60,476 nt of DNA. Origin: Acanthaster planci (Eukaryota > Echinodermata > Asteroidea > Valvatida > Acanthasteridae). The translations under genes were made by a program, and so were the position numbers. This document shows positions 46,701-58,316 of the stretch, in pieces. The DNA lies in contig NW_019091357.1 in assembly GCF_001949145.1 (NCBI RefSeq), forward strand, positions 2,490,951-2,551,426. Direction: 5' to 3'. The number at the start of each line of letters is the position of its first letter. Positions within the stretch are counted from its first letter, which is position 1. The notes beneath the pieces were generated by a model. The model made no database searches. It was given only the letters and a program-made list of their open reading frames with translations, and was not told the DNA's origin.

Positions 46701-49700
46701 TATTGTTTCCCTCAACCAAGTACGATCCAACAGGGCATTAAATGTGTGTGCGGAAGCATATCGCTATCAATACGTAACATTTGGAAGAACTTCTTAAAAT
46801 TTTGAATTCACCTCCAAATTGGAGTGGCTGGCATTTTTCGACACTTCTGAGCTGAAGTCAAGTCATTTAGACGTGGCCAAATGGGAAAACTCCAGAGTAT
46901 CTCTTAATGTGAGAGTCGAGTATAAAGTTACCCGGAGACATCACTTACTTCGTCGGTTTTGGCCAGGCTGAAGGCTAGCGAGTAGTCAGTTTTGTCCAGG
47001 TGGGTGTAATGGTATGTTGCCTGCATGACTTGGCGCTTGACACCGTCAGAAAAACTACCCTAAAAACAGACAGAAAAACATTGCTGCAAAATTACCATCA
47101 AGGCCAAAAGGACAACTCGCTTTTTTTTTTTGGTGAAAATATTTACAGAACCAACAAAATTGGCTTGGGAGTTTTGTTACTTGAGAAAAAACTTCAAGAT
47201 GAAACAGAGTACGAACCATAACCTTTATACTTGAAAAATCCATCACTTTTTTAGAGGAATATCAATGTTGTAGCTGAGACAATCACGAGACCAGTCACGA
47301 GCAAGGGGTTGAACAAGGAGGAAAACACACTTTTGTTACAATTCATATGAACAGCGTATAACTTGAATTCAGACAGTAGGTCTGCTACCGGTCTGAGCGT
47401 GAAGTTGCTACAATGAATTTCGCCAGTGGGTTCATGCAGAGTGGAAGACGTCCGTGGCAGCCTTGTGGGACGGCTGCAAGCCTTTCCCTAACGACACAGC
47501 GTGACAACTCTTGGGTATGGACATACCTTGGGAACCCCTCGCTGGGCATTCATGATCTCGATGTCCCCCGTCTCTCCCTTCAGCATGGCATCGATGACGG
47601 CGCTGAACTCTTCCGGTTGGCCGTTGGGTTGCTCTAGCTGCCTGATGGGGACCAGAATAGGATCCTCCAGGAGCTGTGCATGGGAACGAGAGGTGAAGAA
47701 TCAAAACTATTTGGGACGACTGCTTGGTGTTTCATCATTACGCAGGCCGCGTTGGAATTGCTTGGCAGCGGCTGCAAATAATGTGTGTTCTTATGGCAGC
47801 CAATTCTTAGCGGCTTTGTCCAAGTCCCATAGGATGTGTGTTATTGCAAGTCACAGCCAAGTAAATTGGGATATGGTCCAATGCTGCTTGATCTGCCCTC
47901 TGATCCCACATGTTCTTTTTTGCAGCTTCTGAAAAGCGTGATGACCGAGGGGGATGCAAACTTTACTTACATCACTACTAGGCTTCAGGAGAGGGTGGAA
48001 GATCGTTCCTCCGTAGTTATCGATCAGGAACGCGTAGACGGATCCCCACTGCTCGTTGACGATGAGATTCTCAATTTCTTCCAAGGGGCAGTCCACACCG
48101 ACCACGCCGAGAAGCCTGCCAACAAACAAATGTAACAAAGAGAGAGCCGTGCTAGTGCTAGCACAAGACACAGAAGTTACAGTAGTGATGGCCTCTAACC
48201 TGGCATGGCTCGTAACTGACTCCAGCCTTTCTACTGCATTCAAAAGAAGCAATTTGCTTTTGTATAAAGACTTTTAATTTTTTTTCAGGAATCTAGAGAT
48301 GAATGTTGCACCAGAGACACAAAATGAAAAACTCACATTCTGAGTTTGTCGTGGGCCTACCCTGAATCTGTTGAAATCTGAGACAGTAATCCCCTGTCTG
48401 TCAAGCTCGACTACTGACGGTGCCTCTCACAAAGGGGCTCTTCAGTCCCGAATAAATCAACTTCGAGCTTAACAAAATGTCTGGGTTTTGGCAGACAGAG
48501 GAATGTCAGCGTTATGCAAATGCAAACAAATGCAAAAGAAAATTGTATGGAAAATGTGACAGATGACTCAGAAGACCAGGATGAGAAATATCGGTTATAA
48601 CAGGAAGATTGTGAATGCAGCAATGACCAGCTCACTTCTCGGTGCGATCACTGATGACAGGTATCGCGTGCGTGACCATCTGCTTCAAGCCGAAGGCGTC
48701 GATGTACGGCGCCGTCCACTTCCCCTCGAAATCTTTGGTCTTCTGGGAGTTGGAGGAGAGGAAGTTGAAGTAGTCCCGCATCTTGCCGATCAGGTTCTCC
48801 CCGTCCGTCAGCTTCTTGAAGTAGCCCCGGTTCTTGCAGGCCAGGCGGCCCGGGAAGATCTCGCCGTCGTCGACCGTGCCGTAGCTGAAGATGCGAGCCT
48901 GCTCAGAAGGGGACAAACTGAATACGTCATGCATAGTAATCCACACAATCCACAACACTGATTGGTGGATCTACACACTCTGTGGATAGTGCTGGGCCAC
49001 TGGTTGATCCTGAATGAAATCTCACATTTGACCTTCCTTTTCAAAGACTTTATGCCAATATAACTTACAATGGCATGATCGTTGGAGGGACTGACATTTC
49101 GATCTAAGCCACGTCATTCTGAAAGGGCAAACCAGTGAAATTAAGCCCCACTGAAGAACTGAATAAAATCTTTCATCGGCTAGTTCTACTCGGAATGGTG
49201 TAAATAATTTCAATTTTGGGTGAAATCTGATAAGTTTACTCTCTGCCACATTCAACTTTACAGTTGACATATCTGAATAAGTAATCCATCTGATGCTGAA
49301 ACCTGCCCCCTGCATATTTTCACGAGTACATACCTGCGGTTTGGCGGCAGCATTCAACTCGTCCACCCGGTCCCACACTTTGTGCCAATCGTACTTGCAG
49401 ATGGGTCCTGGCACGTACCCGCTTCGTGTGTAATAACCTAGGGCGGTGATGCAAATGTGTCATTCACAGAATCGTACAGAAAATCCCTGCAACACGATTA
49501 CGACTTAAAAAGGTCGCATGCAAGGGCCCTTTGCTGCAAGACCATTTCATGGACTTATTTGGTCGGGCTCTACAGGGAGTGGCATGGCACCATAAACGTT
49601 GAGAGTTCCAGAAGTATCGGATTATTAGTCACAACGAGGAAGCGACGGTCACGTATTTTGTAGAATTGAACCGACGAAGTGTTTTATCATGTGCACAGGG

Positions 49701-52700
49701 CCTACGCATGACAAATAACTCCATGGTGCATGAGAACTATCCTATTCGTTCTTTGCATTGCGACTAACAAAATGGGGTCATCATAAATAAATAAGGCGAA
49801 AGAACCAACTGGCTGCGGCTAGGAATTACATGCACGTCTATGGGAAGCCGCTGTGGCCGCTGGAGCCAGCGGCTTACATAGGGGCAAGTGTAACTTTGAG
49901 CCGCAGCCATAAATTTTGGACATCGGTCAATCTTTGTACCTGGTCCACAGCGGACCGTCTCTCCGTCGGTGTCTTTGCCGTCCGTCACCAAGATGATCAG
50001 GGCTTGGCAACCGGTGCGAGATTTGCCAGAGAGCAGCTCAAAGGCCTTTTCAAATCCTCGTCTGTAAATTCGAGAAAGTAAACAGTATATTGAAATTGGG
50101 TTCATTTTCGTCTCGTTTGGATGCAAACTTGGGCTATTTTGACGGCATCTCAATTTGAAGTTTAGCTTTTGTAACAGGTGTTTACAAAGAAAAAACAAAA
50201 ACCCCTTGATGTAAGGGAAAAGGGACCACACTGCTTGCTCACTTCAGTTCGCTAGTTCCTTGTGGCTTTAGCTCCCCTGTCTTCTCCTTCAAGTCTTTCC
50301 TATGGGCGGTGGTTGCGGGTACCAGACGGTCATCTTTGCAACTCAGGACGGTCGTGTTGAAGGGATACCAGCTGCAATGTGCGTAGTCAAATACAATAGA
50401 GCGTGAACAAACTACAGAGATGAGTCTTCCCACTAACTCTAGCTTGGATTCTGGCAGCTCAGTTAGTTACATTTCTAATCTGACCACTCGTGAACTTTCA
50501 TTTGTAATCTTAATCACTGGAGTAAGTACTCGTTCTCTGATGTCATCTTGCCAGCTTCGGTTACAGGCCTCACCATGTAAGACTTCTAACGTATGCGGAG
50601 AGAGAGAGAGCATTGATGGTGGCTGGTCCTCAGCTTTTGGACCAGTCACCCGATCACGAGATGTTAGAAAACACAATGTGGTGTTTCAAAATCAAGAGGA
50701 ACTCTTTTCATTTAAGAATCGATTTCGGGGGATGGAAAATGTTGTCCACTGTTACGTGTTCCTGAAACCAGAGTGTGATGAATACCGGCCAGATGGACAA
50801 CCTTGGCTTGTGACTTTACTCTTTTCAAACTGTTACACAATTTTTTTACTTCAGTGAGTTCCATCTCTTTTTACATTATCTGTTTACATGTTTGAATGTT
50901 TAAGTGAAAAAAGTTCCAAACCCGTTTACAGATTTTCCAAAATGTTTCAACAGAACTACCCCTGTAGAGGTCTGACGTTTTGATTAATGCAATCTTGAGT
51001 TCATTTTTATTGTCAACGACGCATGTACAAATGTAATCTGATTTTCGGAACGCTTTACAGCTCGGTCATATCAAAGGAATACCATGAATTCATCACCGGA
51101 ACTTTGTGTCAACTATTCACACCGCATACAATTTGTTGTGTTTAACGTTTTCAATGACACCGTGGTTAGGGTGGGACGTTCAAACGGTAAGGGAACATTT
51201 TCTGAACATTTTCAAATTTCTTTGTCAGATACTTTCCCCAGTTTTCCCTAAGAAACTGGCTCAGTGGTCCAGTCCATTGGGCCCGACCTAAGTAAGACAT
51301 GTCATATGAGTGTCAAATCGAATGCAGTCACGCTTGCGCGAGGAAGTGGGGAAGGGGGGGGGAGGAGTAATCGAATGCACTGTGTGTGAGTGATGCACTT
51401 ACTCGCCAACCTCGTCCCAGTGACTCGCCCGAGCACAGATCACATTGACATAGTCCTGCTTGGTAAGCGTGTCCAAGATGATGCGTACGACGGACACAGC
51501 GATTTCAAACTTCTTGCCCTGCATGGAGGTACTACCGATGACAAACAAAATGACAAACAAAATGACAAACAAAATGACAAACAAAACAACAATGAAACAA
51601 ACAAAAGCTACAATTGCACAATCAAAACTTGCCACAATCAATTCAGACCGGATCCCAGAAAACAAAGTCACAAGGTAATTTACTTTTAGTACTCTGACAT
51701 TCAGCAAGTCTTTTTTCAAGGTCAACTCGCTCGAGAGCAGCTCTGACAATACATGATTCGTGTTACTAGTGAGCATTTAATTTCAACTTCAGAATTCATT
51801 CTTTAAGTCTGACTTCATCTCTGAACTTGAACCCATGCTCGACATCACCCTATCAGAATAACACAGTGCTAGGCTGAATAGTTCCGAATCCATGAAAACC
51901 AAACCCTACAACACCGGTTAGATCTAACTACGAGTTGCGAAGAAACAACTCACGAATATCTCCATGGTTACCTGCAGTCTATCATGATGACGACGTCCTT
52001 TGGATCACTGGTTCCCGTGATGTACCACGGGCGGACACGGGGATCGTAGTCATTGTAGAACCCCGCAAAATTCCGATGCCACTCCCGACCGGGGAACTTG
52101 CGCAAGATGCCTTCCACCGACCCAAAATATTGCCATCTGTGAGAGATAAAACGCACCGACCTTCGCGTAAAACTTCACGATACACAAATAAACCAGCAGG
52201 AATGCCTTTCAATTTCTTGTCCGGAGCTGGAAAGTAAGGTGAGACAAGCCTAAACATACCCTCTTAAGGTCTGAAATAAGACCAACATTTTAAACGAAAA
52301 AGCCTATAGTCAGGCTTTTTCCTGAAAACTGGCATCCCTGAAACAGGAAACAAAGTGTTTCAATCTGCAAAACAAACAGAGACTTTTCGGAAACCGAAAA
52401 ATTTCTTGAACCCTCAGCTTTCTTTGCTGGAACATTTTTGAATCCTTCAAAATTCCCCAAGGTGCATGAAGCAAATGCCACACTCTTTACACTTCAGTTT
52501 TCAAGGGGAAATTGCGGCCCACGAAAAGCAATAGTCGCCGAGCTCTACGTTCCCGCAACTTGCAAAATCCACGGAGTGGGCTAGAGTTACAACTTTACAG
52601 AGACACTAAAAAAAATTACAGCTTGATTTCTGTTTGGTTTTTCATTTCTTGAGGGGGGAAGATGAATTCTGGTACATCACCTGAGCGAGGAATCGTTGTT

Positions 52701-55171
52701 GAAGTTACTGATGAAGACATCATCCAGGTCCTTGGTGTAGTAGACGGCATTCACCGTGCCCTGGCTCTTACGTGGCACCTCGTCAGAGATCTTGACCGTG
52801 CTAGACTCGGTACTGACGGCTTGCCGAAAGTAGCTAAATACCCAAACAGCGACAAATATCTGACAAGTTCAAAATACTTGTATTCAAGTTTTCACAAATC
52901 AGATATTATTAGACCCAGGATATTCTGAATGTGAAGAGTTCTGTAGAAATTAAAATGAGATCGTGCAGCGAGAAAAAAATGGAAAAGCTAGTCTAACTCT
53001 TCCTCAGTACTGCACAAGTCTGTCAAAGAAAATTTCCGCTATGGTAACAACAGAATTCTCAATGGTCCATCCTTTAAAAAGTGGAGATGTGCCAGTCTGG
53101 TGTTGCGCTTCATACTGGGCTTGGACTCTCTGATGCATAAACATACGGAGACAATTTTACTAGCAATCTGAACCGAGTTCCCACGCTTGCCGGTGGAATA
53201 CCAAGAGCCTTGCCTTTATTAAAGTTTGGAGCAATGTGAGGAATTTTGCCGGCTGAAGGATAGGCGGACTTCAGGCTTGGTTTTTTTCCGCATATGAAGC
53301 AAGATGTGGGACGGAGAGCACCTCCCCCCCATATTTGTGTTGGTCACTGTTTGATCGGAATCTCAGGAATTCTTCACAGACTTCTAGGGGGGATGTGTTA
53401 GGTAACAATAGTCTAGAGTGTGTATAGGGATTGGATAGGTAAGGGGATACCCCTCCGTCCCATATCTTGCTGGGTTTATTTGTCCAACCTGTTCAAGCAT
53501 GTCTCAATCTGTTTTCATGCTCAGACTCAAAGCTCTACCTCGAGTTGTAAACATATATTCTTTTGAGACTGTGGCTTTTTCGAGGAATGGCCGAACTCAC
53601 GCATTGTACTCCAATCTGGGCAAGCGGCCTGGTATGTCCGAGTCCCTGTAGACTTCCTTCGGCATCTGTGGGAGTGACCTGTAGACAATCTTCCCCAAGT
53701 TGTCGTCGTGAAGCCGCTTGACAGCATTGGCAATGCGCTGGACGGAAAGAAACAATTGATAATCGTTACCCACTTCTTTCTTTTTTTAGTTACTGACCAG
53801 CTTGCTTGCACGTGGGGAGCAGACGGGGGATGCCGACTGGGTCGAGAGATGTACCAGGTTGGAGTCGGCTGACTGCGCAAGACCTGGCAGGAAACCGTTT
53901 CTGCCAACATGCGACTGCTGGGTGGGAATGCAGAAGACGCGAGGGACCGACCGAGGTGGAGGGCCATGGCAGGAGGCGCCACGGCCAACCCGGCGCAAAC
54001 TGGACGACGGCCTCAAAAGTGATGATGATTACTGACCAGCAGGATGGTGAATTTTGTCTCTAAGCGAAGTTGCAAACCACTTACAAGTTGGCTTTATTGA
54101 ATAGAAAGTGAGGTCACTTTTCTAAATTGGACACCCGAAAAAACGAAAAAGGAAAGCAATAAAATAAATGGTCATTACCAAAGGAAGTCAATTGACGCTG
54201 ATGAGTAATTTCAGATGTGTGGAGAATTAAAGAAAATGTTTTTACCCAAATCTGAAGAGAATAAAAGCAAAGTATGGAGTTCAAAATATGGCACTGACAA
54301 GGATGTGGCCCTGCATAAGGTTCATACTCAGAGCTCATTGGCCGACTGGGCACTAGGCCTGACCTTGGCAACGTCCTCCTTGCGGGCAAAGTAGCTGTCT
54401 AGCAGTTTCTTGACGTGAGCCACGATGTTGCTGGCGTTCTTCTTCTGTAGGATGTAGTCGGCGTTGTCATAGTAACTCTGGGTGTACTCCGTCTTCAGAC
54501 CGTCACTGGCCAACTGCCAAAACAGCGAGGGGATGGGAGAGGCCGAAACTGGGTGAGTAATCTTGAAATGCAAGAAACTTGCCTTGTGGAAACTGTTAAG
54601 GGGCCCAATGACTGACAGAAAAGGCAAACGGGTGTGCCAAATTGGAATATCTTTGCACATCACAGCCTAACATTCGGCTACCGTAATGTGTCACTTAGGC
54701 CCAGAAGGAGCCGTCGACCTTTTTCCCTTCAGTTTTTCATTTTATTTTGAAACTTACATCTATTTATTTTGACTTGGTAATGTTTCCAAAACACTATGTG
54801 GAGAAAAAAGTTAAAACCTGTTCATTGATGGGGTTAAAACCACTAATCAGATACAAAATATCAAGAAATTAATCAAGAAAATCTGCAATCTTGGAAACCA
54901 TGCATGCTTTCTGCCCAAATTGAGAAAAATCCTGAGAAACCGATTTGATTTTACTCAGCCTTACCTGTAAGATGTAATTTTGAATGAGGGTGGCCCAATT
55001 TTGTACATGTCCAACCAAGCGCCCACCTCCATCCTCGACAGCATAGCTATAACCGGGCCCCTCGTCATGACTGATTTCATTGTAATTCAGAGCCTCCGTG
55101 TACGGCAGCATCATCATCACCACGGCAACCATGCAATGGCACAGGAAGACAGCAGTTCCCATGGCAACCAT
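40502..55171 (-). CDS. CACNA2D: Voltage-gated calcium channel alpha2delta subunit, complete 21-exon gene
   Basis: Exons: 54965-55171, 54364-54513, 53601-53737, 52681-52833, 51972-52136, 51403-51531, 50243-50371, 49940-50061, 49334-49437, 48636-48898, 47971-48115, 47527-47673, 46949-47059, 45611-45828, 44935-45090, 44143-44351, 43319-43520, 41920-42130, 41355-41493, 41098-41260, 40502-40715. They total 3474 nt, or 1157 residues. A signal peptide is followed by the VWA-N region, then a VWA domain with a full MIDAS (DCSTS at 269-273, Asp384 in VTDG) just after RPWYITGTSDPKDVVIMI. Cache-type domains follow (LLGVVGVDCPLEEIENL; later RPWYHRVITNSDKTS), then a cysteine-rich delta part and a hydrophobic C-terminus without cytoplasmic tail, fitting GPI anchoring. 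The protein raises surface delivery of Cav1/Cav2 channels and acts at synapses. Only the 5' edge of exon 14 is uncertain (45828 or 45834). CACHD1 is excluded by the missing long tail. Confidence 0.94.
41920..45090 (-). CDS. CACNA2D: Second Cache-like region and delta start of alpha2delta
   Basis: Exons 44935-45090, 44143-44351, 43319-43520 and 41920-42130 encode YIGCRSGVFRTYPG, RPWYHRVITNS, the cysteine-rich GGCKCSTDADCIS stretch, DTYPCPDGLPDCM and RCYLFDNSANIVIDPEF. The order matches vertebrate alpha2delta. Confidence 0.85.
44380..44398 (+). repeat. Poly-T/poly-G junction near alpha2delta exon 16
   Basis: T9 then G10 on the plus strand, about 30 bases upstream of the exon 16 acceptor in the gene's sense (C run then A run). 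Confidence 0.8.
47527..48898 (-). CDS. CACNA2D: First Cache region exons of alpha2delta
   Basis: Exon 48636-48898 encodes ARIFSYGTVDDGEIF, ACKNRGYFKKL and a linker to AIPVISDRTEK. Exon 47971-48115 encodes LLGVVGVDCPLEEI and YAFLIDNYGGTIFHPLL, the classic Cache strand pair. Exon 47527-47673 continues with ETGDIEIMNAQRG. Confidence 0.85.
49940..52136 (-). CDS. CACNA2D: VWA domain exons of alpha2delta
   Basis: Exons 51972-52136, 51403-51531, 50243-50371 and 49940-50061 encode the VWA core. The MIDAS serine codon of DCSTS is split by a phase-2 intron (AG then T). The substrate-pocket motif that is RRR in mammalian alpha2delta-1 is RVR here (residues 249-251). Confidence 0.9.
51538..51590 (+). 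repeat. 12-base tandem repeat abutting alpha2delta exon 6 acceptor
   Basis: Four units of ACAAACAAAATG on the plus strand. On the transcribed strand these are CATTTTGTTTGT units ending seven or so bases before the TCGGTAG acceptor, so the repeat is the pyrimidine tract. Confidence 0.85.
53291..53472. mobile_element. MITE-like family 5, copy 2
   Basis: Reverse complement of the 11654-11818 element. Ends GAAGCAAGATGTGGGA and TCCCATATCTTGC are inverted, and the core has TAGGTAACAATAGTC and TAGAGTGTGTATAGGGATT. It lies in alpha2delta intron 3. Confidence 0.65.
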
Positions 55172-55390
55172 CTTATTTTTTTCGGTTACTTTAGAGTTAT
55201 TTTTAACGAGTACTGTAAAACTGAGACTTTGGATAAATTTTACTCAGTACTGGAAATGGAATGACTAGTTTGCAAGCATCATTTCTAGATTTTTTTTTTC
55301 AAATACATTTCTCTAAACGTAATTTCAAATCGTCCAATTGTCCCATGCTCAAATGCTGACCGAAATGATTTGCACATTATCCAAAAGCAA

Positions 55391-55599
55391 TCAGACAATA
55401 TGTCTCATCAATGATACGTTTTTGGTCACCGGGGAGGGTTTGGTATTATAATGTCCTTGACGATGATCACTTGATGCTGTGAGCGCAGACATCGACACAA
55501 CTATGAGTATGATCACAATGGATGAAATAGTGTGTATGATGTCAGTGTTGCTCCATGTTGCTGGCACCCGGGGCACAGAACTCTTACTGTGTGCATTCC
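55391..55599 (-). CDS. Isolated terminal exon with membrane segment (next upstream gene)
   Basis: After the acceptor CCTCTTATACAG, 209 bases stay open to TGA. They encode NAHSKSSVPRVPATWSNTD, then a hydrophobic helix (IIHTISSIVIILIVVSMSA) and a tail of about 35 residues rich in basic residues. The layout suits the C-terminal exon of a type I membrane protein. No matching upstream exon was found to 60476. It starts only 219 bases before the alpha2delta ATG, so a transcript ending here would finish very close to the alpha2delta start. It could be chance. Confidence 0.4.
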
Positions 55600-55711
55600 C
55601 TGTATAAGAGGTAAAAAAATCAACAAATGTTAATCTAGAATTAATATTCAGGGTTGTATATTTGGGGATCCCCCAGTTTGTTTGTCATTTTTATCTTGTA
55701 AAACTGGGCAA

Positions 55712-55736
55712 CCCCCCCCCACCCAAAAAAAAAAAC
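55712..55736 (+). repeat. Poly-C/poly-A run
   Basis: About nine C, then ACCC and about eleven A: the complementary strand of the poly-T/poly-G motif seen at 14229, 14317, 15495, 15583 and 44380. Confidence 0.75.
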
Positions 55737-57390
55737 AAAACCAAAAGCAAGATGACCCTATTTTTTTGGAAATTTGGAATAGTAACTTGTGAGAAAATGT
55801 TATTTTCTTACTGATAAACGAGCCATGCAAATTTGAATCCAACATGCGTCCTATGTTAAAACTCATACTTTCACCTCATAATTTCCCTCAAAACCAAAGA
55901 ACGTTGCCCTCTTTTTACATCAACCCTGGCATAAGTTTTTGAGCATAATTTCACGGTCATCCAACAAGGTGAGCCAAAAGTTAAAATGTAGGCCTAAGCC
56001 TACATGATATGGGTCTCCCTTCTATTATGGGAACGCGGTCCCATATACAATCCCCTATATTCAGATTCTCGCAGTCCGGATGACGTCACTGAGCCTTGAT
56101 CCTTTTCTCCGATTGGTCAGTTGGTGGCTATTCCATATTTCATGCTCGAAACTCAAAGGGGCAAATATAGCGTGGTGGTCTATGGGGAAATCTGAATTAG
56201 GCCTACTGACTAAACTCTTAATTATTAACTTTAAAAGGCTTTACATTCAACATGTTCAACATGTGCCTGAAATTTCACTATTTATGCGCTATGACTATAT
56301 CCCACACAGTATCGAAAAGGTTTCAGTTATTTTTAACTTATTGCAGCAAAACAAGATAAAAACATGCAAATCCCTGTACAAAGCGAATGGAGAGATGCCC
56401 CTTTGCCCAGACGCCAATAATCATGAAACAACCTCTGACCGCGCGAATGCCACTGGCATATTCTTCATTCAATATATTCAGGGGTAACACTTTTCCTACC
56501 TCCATGCAGTAACACTGCTTGCTGCTGTTTTTCAAAATTCTGTATAGGTATACATGTACACATGTAGGATATCTGAAACTTGCCATTGATAGAATGACAG
56601 CCTGTAAATATGGCAAACATTCCCAGTGTCACAGCTCCACACGGCCAACATGTCCGACAACACGCGATCGATCATCGAATATTAAAAACTTAAAGGTGAG
56701 CCATTAGTACTGGACACTAAACATGAAGATTGAAGAGACAAAGACCACTCTCACCGTGTACTTCACTCTTCTGCACAAAGGGTCATTATCATCCGTTTAG
56801 CCATACTCAAAAAGTATTTTTTCTTCCCCGGGATGCAGCTGCTATGGTGCTGGATGATGGCGTACATGACCTTGTGTGACCAAGTCCAATATAGCTAATC
56901 AAATAACATTGCGAGAGATGCTGAACGGCTGTTCCATGTTTATAAGAGTTAGTTAAGGGGCGGAGTCTTCGCGAGATAGTTGAATATGATGAGACCATCG
57001 CATATTTACCGTGTTGTTTGGTCTCCAACGGTGAAATAAATTGAAAATTCTAGTGTTTTGTTTCATGAACTTCCTTTCTCCGTCATTTCACGCGCGACAG
57101 GCCGAGCCTAGTTGCACATTTTAATCGCTTAATTACTAAACACCGCCGCGCAACTTTCAGAACTGACGGTTACTGGCCTGTCTATCTGAACTAACAAGTA
57201 AAAGAACAAAAGCCGTTGTTTCATCCCAGACTTCGTTGGTGTCATTTCTCTAACTGACAATATGTTTGTGTATTGCTTGACTGATCATGCAATACTGTTT
57301 CTATGAGGAGTTTGGCAGTACTGCAATACATATAACTATACACAACAATATAGTATATAATCAGTGCTCTGAGTAATGTAATTGCCGAGC

Positions 57391-57416
57391 TTTCGGTAAC
57401 TGGGTACCTTCGTCAG
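57391..57416 (-). ncRNA. Hammerhead-like core, possible Penelope-type retroelement remnant
   Basis: The minus strand reads CTGACGA, A, GGTA, six loop bases, TACC, GAAA. This is the conserved hammerhead CUGANGA and GAAA pair around a four-base helix II with one extra A. Helices I and III are not convincing, so activity is doubtful. Similar motifs are known in Penelope-like element terminal repeats. Confidence 0.35.
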
Positions 57417-57443
57417 GGCCAGCAGATTTAGTTCAAATGAAAA

Positions 57444-57490
57444 CTGGGGCTGGGGCTGGGGGTGGGGCTGGGGTTGGAGGTGGGCGTGGG
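57444..57490 (+). repeat. G-rich run with quadruplex potential
   Basis: Repeated CTGGGG units give at least six runs of three or more G within 47 bases on the plus strand, enough for an intramolecular G-quadruplex. Confidence 0.7.
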
Positions 57491-58242
57491 TGACACCACA
57501 TGGCTCTATGTTCATGATATTGATGTACATCTGTAATACGTACTCAGAAGGGCATATTTATGGCTTTTTAATTGTTTTTCCTTTCTGAGTGATATTGAAC
57601 ACATTTTAGTCCATGGAAGTCTGGAAAATTCTTCACAATCTGCTTTTTTTTTCTCCAACAAAAAAATGGTGGGATCATCCCCTACCTCAAAAGTGGGGGG
57701 ATAGATATCCCCCCGGATCTACACCCATGCTTGCTACATAACCGTGCATCACCAATAATGCTTGCACTGACACTGTCTAAGTAATGCCCGCTGCAGTTAC
57801 AACAGTGCTTGCTTTATTTACACAGACAAAATTATGAATATTGGATGCGGGCGGGGGGGTTTCTTGCTCTAAATGTATTAATTGACAATGGAGGCTTTGC
57901 GTGGTAGCCATCTTGCATGGCAGTTCTTTTGTTCTACAGGGAACTCTGTCAAAACCATGCAGAACAAAAGCATTGCCCTGTAAGATGGCCGCAATGCAAA
58001 CCCTCAACCAATGTAAGGACCATTCACTAGGAAGGCTGGTCCTTTTAATTGACAGTATCCTTATTTTGACTACAAGGGTTTGTCTGAAAATAATGATATA
58101 CTTGTATTTGATAAAAGACCATGATACATACCACGTCTCGGAGGAGGGTATTTACTTCTTTCTCAGGGATATGCTTGAGTAAAGGTTTTGTGCATTTATT
58201 GTAAGGATATAAAAATAATTCTAAAGATTATTGAAGAATTTT

Positions 58243-58316
58243 ACTGGACCGGGGTTTGAACCTGCAGCCTCCGGAATACTGTACTGGTGGCTCTACCAAC
58301 TGAGCTATCCAGCCCT
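58243..58316 (-). mobile_element. tRNA-like sequence (SINE head or tRNA pseudogene)
   Basis: The minus strand has TAGCTCAGTTGGTAGAGC (A box with a perfect four-base D stem) and GGTTCAAACC (B box) at tRNA spacing. CTGGA and TCCAG pair as part of an acceptor stem. The anticodon stem does not form, and only three of five T-stem pairs do, so it is not a working tRNA. It is followed by an AT-rich tail. Confidence 0.65.

Noticed and set aside
40502-55171. CACHD1 (VWA and Cache domain protein) instead of alpha2delta
   Set aside because: The protein ends in a short hydrophobic GPI-type tail, lacks CACHD1's long cytoplasmic region, and keeps the alpha2delta RPWYI-MIDAS context with an intact DxSxS site.
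58243-58316. Functional tRNA gene
   Set aside because: A and B boxes are good, but the anticodon stem does not pair and the T stem has mismatches. Kept as a SINE or tRNA pseudogene.
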